From Pedosphaera sp. (GTDB lineage: Bacteria; Verrucomicrobiota; Verrucomicrobiia; Limisphaerales; Pedosphaeraceae), in NCBI GenBank assembly GCA_028293285.1, contig JAQGPC010000153.1, positions 1-54,932 of the forward strand: DNA of 54,932 nt, read 5' to 3'. The notes under the pieces were generated by a model. It ran no database searches, was not told where the DNA came from, and saw only the letters and a list, made by a program, of their open reading frames with translations. The position numbers were made by a program, and so were the translations under genes. Of this stretch, positions 17,317 to 23,839 are shown in pieces; the stretch's first letter is position 1; each line of letters opens with the position of its first letter.

Positions 17317-17808
17317 TCAGCGGGTAACCAATGCCAAGTCTGTAGGTGTTGAAGGTTGCCGTGTACTGGCGAGCTTGGCGGAATCGTGCATCACAATCAA
17401 ACCGTCGACGTTGTCAATTTTGCTGCTGCCAGCCCGTAAGAGCACCACACGTCGGAAACCTTTGTTGCCTAAAAATGATTCCCAATCGTGGGCCAGCTCC
17501 AATTCCTGATCCGCAGTGTAAAAATGACTCACAACTATTACTGCAACATCATGCCCAACATCAGGCCGGGCAAGCACTTGGGCGACACTCTCGCGATCCA
17601 GCAATGGAAGAAACTTGTTTTCCCGCGTGTCCGGCCGGGTGACATAAATTGAGTTCCATTGATAGAAGTGCATAACCACATTGGCAGCAGCCCCTTCATG
17701 GAAACGGGCTTGGGGACTCATTCCCTGGCGCGGCACGGAAGTACAGGAAACCGCAAGTAGAGGAACCATCAGCAAAGCCGCCAACCGCAGAGAAAATACT
17801 TTTTTCAT
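17317..17808 (-). CDS. Putative lipoprotein of unknown function
   Basis: A 163-residue protein with a lipoprotein signal: a basic start, a hydrophobic stretch 'LAALLMVPLLAVSC' and a lipobox Cys at residue 22 followed by 'TSVPRQG'. The mature part contains 'EGAAANVVMHFYQWNSIY', an acidic/aromatic segment 'VVSHFYTADQELELAHDWE' and 'GFRRVVLLRAG'. I recognise no domain. It should be anchored in the cell envelope. It is convergent with the GHL10 gene and 180 bases upstream (in its own direction) of the rnpB 3' end. Export is well supported; the function is not. Confidence 0.7.
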   Translation of the reverse strand: MKKVFSLRLAALLMVPLLAVSCTSVPRQGMSPQARFHEGAAANVVMHFYQWNSIYVTRPDTRENKFLPLLDRESVAQVLARPDVGHDVAVIVVSHFYTADQELELAHDWESFLGNKGFRRVVLLRAGSSKIDNVDGLIVMHDSAKLASTRQPSTPTDLALVTR

Positions 17809-17988
17809 ACAACTTATAACTCGTAATTCGTAACTGCTAACTTGAAGGGCGACCTACATAGCCACCTTTCTGTGCGAGTTATAGCGACTTCCTTGCCACA
17901 AACTCGAAACCATCCTGACGGCACTGCGATTCAGCGTAGGTGAAATCCTGACAGCGGCCTGGAATTAATGAAGTCGTCGAAGAAGAAG

Positions 17989-18390
17989 CTGATTTTGGAA
18001 GGGCTGTAAGCCGATTTTTGTCTGCGTTCTTGCGAACGGAGAGAATCATTTGTCTCAGCAGCCAATACCCGAAACCTGTTCCGCAAGCGGAACGCGGAGC
18101 GGGCAGCTCCTCGGTCTCCTATTTGGCCTTGCACCCGATGGGGTTTTCCGTGCCTCCGCGATTACTCTTGGAGCGGTGGGCTCTTACCCCGCCTTTTCAC
18201 CCTTACCGCCAGCCGAAGCTGACGGCGGTTTAAGTTTCTGTGGCACTTTCCGTCGGCAGGTTTTTCAACCACGCCTCCCACGTGTATCCCTTGCCTTGCG
18301 GCTCAGGTTACGTGGCATCGCGCCCTGTGGAGTTCGGACTTTCCTCCCCCGGCTTGCGCCGGAAGCGATTCCCCGCCCTTCCAAAATCAG
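17989..18390 (-). ncRNA. rnpB: RNase P RNA (bacterial type A)
   Basis: Catalytic RNA of ribonuclease P, which removes 5' leaders from pre-tRNA. On the minus strand the diagnostic 5' core GAGGAAAGTCCGAACTCC (18329-18346) is followed by 'ACAGGGC'. The J15/18-like and 3' conserved parts appear later ('GAGACAAATGATT', then 'GGCTTACAGCCC'). The ends form an almost perfect P1 helix: CTGATTTTGGAAGGGC at the 5' end pairs with GCCCTTCCAAAATCAG at the 3' end (18375-18390 with 17989-18004). The length is about 402 nt, normal for type A. Frames on both strands here are accidental. A matching promoter lies just upstream. Confidence 0.95.
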
Positions 18391-18394
18391 GCTC

Positions 18395-18423
18395 AGTTTA
18401 AGGCAGCCTAAGTTTTTAGGCAA
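18395..18423 (-). promoter_or_regulatory. Predicted sigma-70-type promoter of rnpB
   Basis: On the minus strand TTGCCT (18418-18423) and TAAACT (18395-18400) are separated by 17 bases. The -10 box ends 4 bases before the P1 helix, so transcription would begin at or very near the RNA 5' end. The spacing and fit to TTGACA/TATAAT (4 of 6 in each box) support it. A short GCCTAA/TTAGGC palindrome overlaps the -35 side. Confidence 0.55.
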
Positions 18424-18446
18424 GCTATGCCCGACTTAAAATTTAC

Positions 18447-18470
18447 GGAGGTCGGAAGACGGAGGTCAGA
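18447..18470 (+). repeat. Left flanking inverted repeat of the four-helix-bundle gene
   Basis: GGAGGTCGGAAGACGGAGGT plus four more bases. Its reverse complement recurs at 18924-18954 on the other side of the small gene at 18481-18864, with a 7-bp insertion in the right copy. It frames the gene as a discrete unit. Confidence 0.7.
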
Positions 18471-18480
18471 CTTGGCTTTC

Positions 18481-18864
18481 TTAACGTTTCGGCGAGAAAT
18501 TATCTGGCATTGATATCATTTTGCCTAACATTTTCCCGATGGTTTCAATCCTTGTCTGACAATCTGCACGGCGCTCTTCACTGATATAGCCGCAGGCCAG
18601 AGCGGAGCTTATCCAGTGAGAGGTTTCCTGCAACTCTCCATCAGAATCGACAAGTTTACTGACAAAGCTTAGTGGGTATTTTCGCTTGGCCCATGCTTCC
18701 GCAATATTTGCTCCTATCGACCGGGACGATCTGCGAACTTGGTCGGTCAAAGCATACCGTTCTTCACTTGGCCATTTCTTGGAGAGTTGGAAAACTATCT
18801 GCTGCAGCTCAAAAGCTTCACCGTAAACGCGCAAATCACGGAATGATAATATCTGGTCAGCCAA
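18481..18864 (-). CDS. Four-helix-bundle protein (23S rRNA intervening-sequence protein family)
   Basis: A 127-residue protein of the TIGR02436/PF05635 family. The hallmark 'LRVYGEAFELQQIVFQLSKKWP' opens helix 1, and 'LTDQVRRSSRSIGANIAEAWAKRKYPLSFVSKL' is the conserved helix 2-3 region. 'GELQETSHWISSALACGYIS' follows. Members are encoded in insertions inside 23S rRNA genes or scattered in genomes and form cross-subunit helical bundles; their biochemical role is unknown. Here the gene is not in rRNA but is tightly framed by inverted repeats (18447-18470 and 18924-18954), and the right one supplies the stop codon of the neighbouring zinc-ribbon gene. That arrangement suggests arrival as a small mobile unit. 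Confidence 0.9.
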   Translation of the reverse strand: MADQILSFRDLRVYGEAFELQQIVFQLSKKWPSEERYALTDQVRRSSRSIGANIAEAWAKRKYPLSFVSKLVDSDGELQETSHWISSALACGYISEERRADCQTRIETIGKMLGKMISMPDNFSPKR

Positions 18865-18923
18865 TAGTATATTATTAGGACCTCATTTGCCCATAGACTA
18901 ACCAGCCATTCAAAAACCCGCCT

Positions 18924-18954
18924 TCTGACCTCTGTCCTCAGTCTTCCGACCTCA
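18924..18954 (-). repeat. Right flanking inverted repeat of the four-helix-bundle gene
   Basis: TCTGACCTCTGTCCTCAGTC followed by TTCCGACCTCA. It is the inverted counterpart of 18447-18470 carrying a 7-bp insertion. It overlaps the final codon region of the zinc-ribbon gene, whose TGA stop lies at 18952-18954. Confidence 0.65.
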
Positions 18955-19680
18955 GTCAACCGCCGCAAGATCCATATCCCGCGTATAATACAGAATGCGA
19001 CCACAATTAATACAGGTGACAATCTCAGACTGCGCGCGGCAGGAAACAATAATCTGCGTGGGCAATCTCATATGGCAACCACCGCAAACACCGTGCTGCA
19101 CTCCGACAACCACGTTCGTACCTTTGTTCTTCACCAGGCGTTCGTAGCGCGTGCGGGCGCCTTCGTCCACGGCTTCGGCAATTTGTTCGCGGTTGGATTC
19201 CAATTCCGCCAATTCCTTCTTCAGGTTTTCTTCGCGGCTGCCTAAATTGATTATCTGGCTTTCAACGATCTTGCGCGCTTCGGTGGCAGCTTGATTGGCA
19301 ACTCCCACTTCCTTTTGCGCCACTTCAGTCTGCTCCATCAACTCGATTTGCTGATCATCCAGACCGACAATCGCTTTCTTGCAAGTCTCAATTTCGTGGG
19401 CCAGTGCGCGATATTCCTCGTTTTTCTTCGTTTGGAACTGCTGTAGAGCATATTTCTCGATCTGCGACTTCTTGGCTTCCACATCCAACTCAAGCCGTTT
19501 GCGCTCCGACTCGATCTTCTGCACGCGGGTCTTGGCTGCTTCAAGGCTGGCTTGGGTGCCCGTCGCCTTCGCCTTAAGTGCCTGTCGCTCGGGTTCGATA
19601 TGGGCGAGTTCGTTTTTGACCCGCTGAATGTGCCGGTCGCGGTCCTGGAGAATGAGCAGCTTTTCGATAACGTCGAACAT
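18952..19680 (-). CDS. Coiled-coil protein with C-terminal C4 zinc ribbon (CT398-like)
   Basis: A 242-residue protein: a long helical hairpin (about 1-185, rich in Glu/Lys/Gln, with 'QDRDRHIQRVKNEL' and 'YALQQFQTKKNEEYRALAHEI') followed by a zinc ribbon with two cysteine pairs ('VCGGCHMRLP' and 'VTCINCGRILY'). This is the plan of the DUF/zf-RING_7 family typified by Chlamydia CT398, thought to bind secretion-system or sigma-54 partners in Chlamydia. The start at 19680 (Met-Phe-Asp-Val-Ile) is preferred because it begins the conserved first helix; an upstream in-frame Met adds 17 unconserved residues. The 3' end touches the repeat framing the four-helix-bundle gene. Confidence 0.85.
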   Translation of the reverse strand: MFDVIEKLLILQDRDRHIQRVKNELAHIEPERQALKAKATGTQASLEAAKTRVQKIESERKRLELDVEAKKSQIEKYALQQFQTKKNEEYRALAHEIETCKKAIVGLDDQQIELMEQTEVAQKEVGVANQAATEARKIVESQIINLGSREENLKKELAELESNREQIAEAVDEGARTRYERLVKNKGTNVVVGVQHGVCGGCHMRLPTQIIVSCRAQSEIVTCINCGRILYYTRDMDLAAVD

Positions 19681-19750
19681 GTAATTAATCTTTTCTCTTA
19701 ACATGTTATCGGCCCATTCAAGCCAAGTCAATGCACAGGAATTCCAAGCC

Positions 19751-19866
19751 GTAGGATAGGCATCTTGCCTGTCTGGAAGAACCCGGAGCGTTTGGATGGA
19801 ACGAATCGCATATCTATAAATGACGTTTGGTTACGTTCTCAGACAGGCGGGACGCCCGTCCTACTT
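19751..19866 (+). repeat. REP/MITE-like palindromic element, copy 2
   Basis: A 116-bp relative of the element at 14276-14393, in the opposite orientation. The terminal inverted repeats (19751-19775 and 19840-19864) have five differences over 25 positions. Internal GGATGGAA and TTACGTTCTCAGACAGGC are shared with copy 1. It occupies the 405-base gap before the DegP-like gene. The remaining bases of the gap (19867-20085) show no further feature apart from the region just ahead of the start codon. Confidence 0.8.
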
Positions 19867-20085
19867 TCGGATTCCGGCAGATTGCGGGACATTTTCGACC
19901 GCATTGGGGCTTCCACCCGTTATGCTATCGCGGCCAACTGTGCTATCTGTATTTATGGAAGTTGAATCCGTAATGCTGAAACCGAAAAAACCCTTGTCAC
20001 GCCAAGTCTATCCACCACAATCACCTCGCGCTTTCCCTTGGGAATATTTGTATTCTTTAGGACCTTGCAATAACTCGCCTTCATT

Positions 20086-21585
20086 ATGAAAACCGCCAAT
20101 TTTTCTGCCATTTTTCTTCTCGCTGTCAGCCTGGCATTCGCGCCGCTCGCTTCGAACGCGCTGGAAAACGCCGCTGTTGCCAAACCAAATCCCAAACTTG
20201 ATCTCGCCCGCCAATTAAATGAAGCGTTCGTGGAAGTCGCGGACCAAGTCGCGCCTGCCGTCGTTGTCATCACCGTTGTCCAAAAGGCAGCCGCCAGTTC
20301 TTCCCTGCACTCATCGCCGGGTGAAGAGGGTGATACCGAGGAAGATCCGCTGGATCGCATCCCGCCCGAGTTCCGTCGCTTCTTCCGCCAGTCGCCACCC
20401 GAGAAAACCCGCGGTCAAGGTTCCGGGATCATTATCCGCGAGGATGGTTACATTCTCACCAACCGTCACGTAGTGGAAGACGCGGAGAAAATTGAAGTCC
20501 GCCTCAAAGACGGACGCACCTTCAAAGCCGACGTTCGTGGAGTGGATGCACCCTCCGATGTCGCCGTGATTAAAATTGACGCCAAAAATTTGCCCATCGC
20601 CAAACTTGCCGACTCTTCCAAGACCCGCGTCGGTGAATTCGCCATCGCCATCGGCGCACCGTTCGCACTCGATTACAGCGTCACCTTCGGCCATGTGAGC
20701 GCCAAGGACCGTTCCAACATCATTCCCAGCGAACCCGAGAGTCCCACGATGACCGACCAGAATTTCATCCAGACCGATGCGCGCATCAACCCCGGCAACA
20801 GCGGCGGCCCGCTCATCAACATCAATGGCGAAGTCATCGGCATCAACACGCTCATTCGCGGATTGAACACCGGCATCGGTTTCGCCATTCCGAGCAATCT
20901 CGCCCGCGAAGTTTCCGACAAGCTCATCAGTGAAGGCAAGTTCAGCCGCGCCTGGCTCGGCATCAGCATCCGCTCCCTGCGCGAATATCCCGAATACCGC
21001 GATCTCGTCAAAGGCGTTCAGGATGGCGTCGTGATTGTGGAAATTGTGCCGAACGGTCCCGCCTCCAAATCCGATCTCCGCCCCGCCGATGTCGTCACGG
21101 AGATTGATGGGAAAAAAGTTCTCACCTCGCAACAACTCAAGGATGAAATTCGCACTAAAAAAATTGATCAAAGCGTCGCGCTCGATGTCGTGCGTCAGGG
21201 CAAGCATATCAAAGTGAATGTGAAACCCGGCGAATGGGTTGATAAATCCACGGCCACCCACGCCAAGGCGGCCACGTCACACGATACCGGTTCCACGGGC
21301 GGCCTCGGCCTCACCGTCAAACCCGCCACTCGCGATCTCGCCGATCAATATAACGTGGAACTCACCCAGGGCGTCATCGTCACCGCCGTGGACAAAAAAG
21401 GACTCGCCACTAAAAACGGCATCAAGCCCGGCGACATCATCACCTCCGTCAACCAACAACCCGTCACCACGTTGAAACAATTCCAGGACGCCGTGAAAAA
21501 CTCCGACGTCAAAAAAGGCGTCATCCTCAACCTCATCAGCGACGGCACCGCCAAATTCGAAATCCTCAAAGACGCGACCGATTAG
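20086..21585 (+). CDS. Periplasmic Do-like serine protease with two PDZ domains (HtrA/DegP family)
   Basis: Envelope quality-control protease/chaperone of 499 residues. After a signal peptide ('AIFLLAVSLAFAPLASNA') comes a trypsin-like domain with the triad His128 ('TNRHVVED'), Asp158 ('APSDVAVIKID') and Ser239 ('NPGNSGGPL'). Two PDZ domains follow (about 290-385, 'GVVIVEIVPNGPASKSDLRPADVV', and 405-495, 'GVIVTAVDKKGLATKNGIKPGDII'). Order and length match DegP/DegQ. It stands alone; a 21-bp repeat array begins about 30 bases after the stop. Whether it corresponds to DegP, DegQ or MucD cannot be told from sequence. Confidence 0.95.
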   Translation: MKTANFSAIFLLAVSLAFAPLASNALENAAVAKPNPKLDLARQLNEAFVEVADQVAPAVVVITVVQKAAASSSLHSSPGEEGDTEEDPLDRIPPEFRRFFRQSPPEKTRGQGSGIIIREDGYILTNRHVVEDAEKIEVRLKDGRTFKADVRGVDAPSDVAVIKIDAKNLPIAKLADSSKTRVGEFAIAIGAPFALDYSVTFGHVSAKDRSNIIPSEPESPTMTDQNFIQTDARINPGNSGGPLININGEVIGINTLIRGLNTGIGFAIPSNLAREVSDKLISEGKFSRAWLGISIRSLREYPEYRDLVKGVQDGVVIVEIVPNGPASKSDLRPADVVTEIDGKKVLTSQQLKDEIRTKKIDQSVALDVVRQGKHIKVNVKPGEWVDKSTATHAKAATSHDTGSTGGLGLTVKPATRDLADQYNVELTQGVIVTAVDKKGLATKNGIKPGDIITSVNQQPVTTLKQFQDAVKNSDVKKGVILNLISDGTAKFEILKDATD

Positions 21586-21615
21586 CCCTTTACCGCCATT
21601 CCGTCGCCCAAAACG

Positions 21616-21804
21616 TTCATTTTACCGTGCGGAAAACCTAATCCGCCGTACGGAAAACATACTTTTCCGTACGTCCCAAGGAGTTTTCCGATGGGAGAAC
21701 TTCATTTTCCGACCGGAAAACCCTCTTTGCTGATTGGAAAATGACGTTTGCCGATCGGAAAACTTAGTTTTCCAGTCGGAAAATTCCATCCGCCACCCGA
21801 AAAA
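21616..21804. repeat. Nine-unit tandem array of 21-bp degenerate palindromic repeats
   Basis: Nine consecutive 21-bp units, each ending close to CGGAAAA and many reading TTTTCCGNNCGGAAAA, an imperfect palindrome. The period is exact (unit ends at 21636, 21657, 21678 ... 21804) although the sequence of each unit differs, so the length is conserved better than the bases. In-frame stops break every frame, so it is not coding. A weaker tenth unit may precede it. The 317-base gap 21586-21902 contains nothing else recognisable. Confidence 0.85.
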
Positions 21805-21902
21805 ATAAGCGCAACCTTCTTAGAACCAGATATTTACTACGAAACTGACAAAAAACTACCCTTTCTGCCACTCAGCCAGCCAAGCCAATCCGACCGTTTG
21901 CC

Positions 21903-22564
21903 CTATTTGGCATCCGGCGCGTTAGTGGAAATTTTCATTCCAGGAAACCTTTTGTAAACGCCGGCGTTTTCCGCTTCCTCCGGGTAATAACGGATTAATT
22001 CTGCGGCAGCCCCAGCGGCAAGTGACGGGTCGGAATCCTTTAGCCATGATACCAGCAGCGGCAACATAACCGTCTTGTCGGCTTCGATGGAGAACAAGCA
22101 CAATATCGGGAATTTGCGGCTGTCTCCCACGCGAGTCTTAATAATCTCAATGAGAGCCGGGGCAGCAGATCGGGCATCCTTGCCTAAAACCCAGAAACCC
22201 ACGATTGCTAAAATCTCCTTTTCCTTGGCCGTGGTGATTCGAACACGAGTAAACCCCAGACGCTGGGCGAAGCTTTCCACCGGCTTGGCTCCGGGGAGAT
22301 CTTTTGCTGTCAGCATTTTTAAGAGGACCGGTATCCGTTGGTTCCAATGGCTCGGATGGCACTAACGGAATTAGTCATTTGGGGAGAGTCAAAACCATAA
22401 CGCGGGCTAATCTTCTTCTCGTAACAATCATTTTTATATTTGCTTACCCACTCTGTGAGCGTCCTGCCTTCATAGCTCGGCTCTTTGGGCCGCGACAAAT
22501 TAAACGCGAACCCTCCGAGCAGGAGCACAGTTACAATTATCAAGATGACGCGGCGGCGTTTCAT
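21903..22564 (-). pseudogene. Frameshifted HEAT-like membrane-anchored protein, copy 1
   Basis: Two frames, 22564-22319 and 22316-21903, together match the whole of the intact neighbour at 22754-23425. The first gives 'MKRRRVILIIVTVLLLGGFAF' to 'AIRAIGTNG' and then stops; the second resumes with 'MLTAKDLPGAKP' and ends '..STNAPDAK'. Restoring one A in GGATACCGG (to GGA ATA CCG) joins them as 'TNGIPVLLKMLTAKDLP', parallel to 'TNGIPTLLKLLNAKDFP' in the paralogue. The product would be a single-pass membrane protein with helical HEAT-like repeats outside. It is either a recent pseudogene or a one-base sequencing error. Confidence 0.8.
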
Positions 22565-22572
22565 TCCAAGTT

Positions 22573-22712
22573 CCGTAGGAACGACATGTTTATAGTAACC
22601 GTGATGTTTTACTCAAAAAGCTCTAGCGGAGCGGCATGTTCTTTGTGTCGCTCCTAGCGGAGCTTAACATTCGTGTGATGACGGGCGAGCGATAAACATG
22701 TCGGCTCTAGCG
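22573..22712 (+). repeat. MITE-like element with CGACATGTTTAT inverted ends, copy A
   Basis: Terminal inverted repeats CCGTAGGAACGACATGTTTA.. (22573-22595) and ..GATAAACATGTCGGCTCTAG (22689-22712) enclose about 90 bases that include the 'GTGTCGCTCCTA' and 'AGCTTAACAT' motifs. It lies directly ahead of the start of the frameshifted gene. Copies B (23434-23570) and C (26562-26637) share the internal motifs. Confidence 0.8.
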
Positions 22713-22753
22713 AGCCTTGTTGCCAGCGTGCAATCTTGATGAGGTTGCTTCAC

Positions 22754-23425
22754 TTATTTAGCAATCGGCACATTGGTTGAAACGATGTCCTTATTGAAAC
22801 GCCTTAAATGGGGAAGCATTTTGTAAACGCCTGCTTTCTCTGCTTCCTCAGGATAACAAATATGTATTGTGGTCGCGGCAACACGAGCAACGTGATAATC
22901 AGAATCATCCATCGATTGCGTCAGTATCGGCAACAGAAGCTCCTTATCAGGTTTAACCCCGGAGAGGCACGATATGGCCCACCCTTTTGAATCTGCGGGT
23001 GCGCGCTTGATAAATTGAATAAGCGCAGGCACAGCGCAGTGCGCCTGCGCCCCCAGCACCATAAATCCCCAGTTTGCCAATTCGCGTTTCTCTTCGGCAT
23101 GGAGTATTTGGAATGGGGTGCAACCTATACGCTGAGCAACACGTTCTGCTAAAGTAGCTGCTGGAAAGTCCTTCGCGTTTAATAATTTTAAAAGAGTAGG
23201 AATTCCATTAGTCCCGATTGATCTAATCGCCTTAACTGAATCTGCCAACTCGGGAGCGTTCGGATCGACTACTGGCAAGGGCCTTATTTCTTTATCCAAT
23301 TTCCTCAACCACTCGGTGAGTGTCTTGTCTTGGTAGCTCGGCTCTTTGGGGCGCGACAAATAAAACGCGAGCCCTCCGAGCAAGAGCGCGGCTACAATTA
23401 TCAAGATGAGGCGGCGGCGTTTCAT
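22754..23425 (-). CDS. Membrane-anchored HEAT-like repeat protein, copy 2 (intact)
   Basis: A 223-residue protein of unknown function. An N-terminal basic/hydrophobic segment ('MKRRRLILIIVAALLLGGLAFYL') should anchor it in the membrane. The rest is helical with HEAT/Armadillo-like spacing ('SVKAIRSIGTNGIPTLLKLLNA', 'VPALIQFIKRAP', 'LLPILTQSMDDSDYHVARVAATTI'). The motif 'EPSYQDKTLTEWLRKLD' resembles the start of many short verrucomicrobial HEAT proteins. It is a tandem duplicate of the frameshifted gene at 21903-22564, and both copies carry a MITE-like repeat just upstream, so the duplicated unit appears to be gene plus repeat. Confidence 0.75.
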   Translation of the reverse strand: MKRRRLILIIVAALLLGGLAFYLSRPKEPSYQDKTLTEWLRKLDKEIRPLPVVDPNAPELADSVKAIRSIGTNGIPTLLKLLNAKDFPAATLAERVAQRIGCTPFQILHAEEKRELANWGFMVLGAQAHCAVPALIQFIKRAPADSKGWAISCLSGVKPDKELLLPILTQSMDDSDYHVARVAATTIHICYPEEAEKAGVYKMLPHLRRFNKDIVSTNVPIAK

Positions 23426-23433
23426 TCCAAGTT

Positions 23434-23570
23434 CCGTAGGAACGACATGTTTATAGTAAACGTGATTTTTTACTCAAAAGCTCCAGCGGAGCGGCATGTT
23501 CTTTGTGTCGCTCCTAACGGAGCTTAACATCTATGTGGTGATGGGCGAACTGTAAACATGGCGGCCCTAC
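23434..23570 (+). repeat. MITE-like element, copy B
   Basis: Same organisation as copy A: CCGTAGGAACGACATGTTTA.. at 23434-23456 and ..TGTAAACATGGCGGCCCTAC at 23550-23570, with matching interior. It sits ahead of the intact HEAT-like gene. From 23577 to 23839 I see no feature beyond the upstream region of the next gene. Confidence 0.8.
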
Positions 23571-23839
23571 ACAGCCAGCACTGATCTCAGAGCGGCAGTT
23601 CACCTATACAATCATTGGCGCGGGAGAGTAGTTCGCTCTGCATCCTGGCTCATCTTTGAGAGTTTAGGATGATTCGAAAAATCAGCCAGCCTTTAGTCCG
23701 ACGGTTCTGTTCAAGGCACGACAAAAGCTTGAAAAAGAATACCGGGCAGGCATGATAGCACGGTTCAAATAACTTAATGCCGCGCGGAATCGTTATGCCT
23801 AAGTCACAATCAAAATTCCAAAAGGCTTCCTCCTTCCGA

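Noticed and set aside
18018-18439. Plus-strand frames of 71 and 129 codons at the rnpB locus
   Set aside because: The region is RNase P RNA on the minus strand; the frames are accidental.
20311-21261. 316-codon open frame on the minus strand opposite the DegP-like gene
   Set aside because: It lies entirely within a clearly coding, GC-biased protease gene and its product is repetitive Gly/Asp/Val typical of an antisense shadow frame.
21616-21804. The 21-bp array as a CRISPR
   Set aside because: Units are contiguous with no unique spacers, the repeat is too short and degenerate, and no cas gene is near.
21748-21957. 69-codon plus-strand frame at the end of the 21-bp array
   Set aside because: It begins with TTG inside the repeat, has no ribosome-binding site, and overlaps the frameshifted gene on the other strand.
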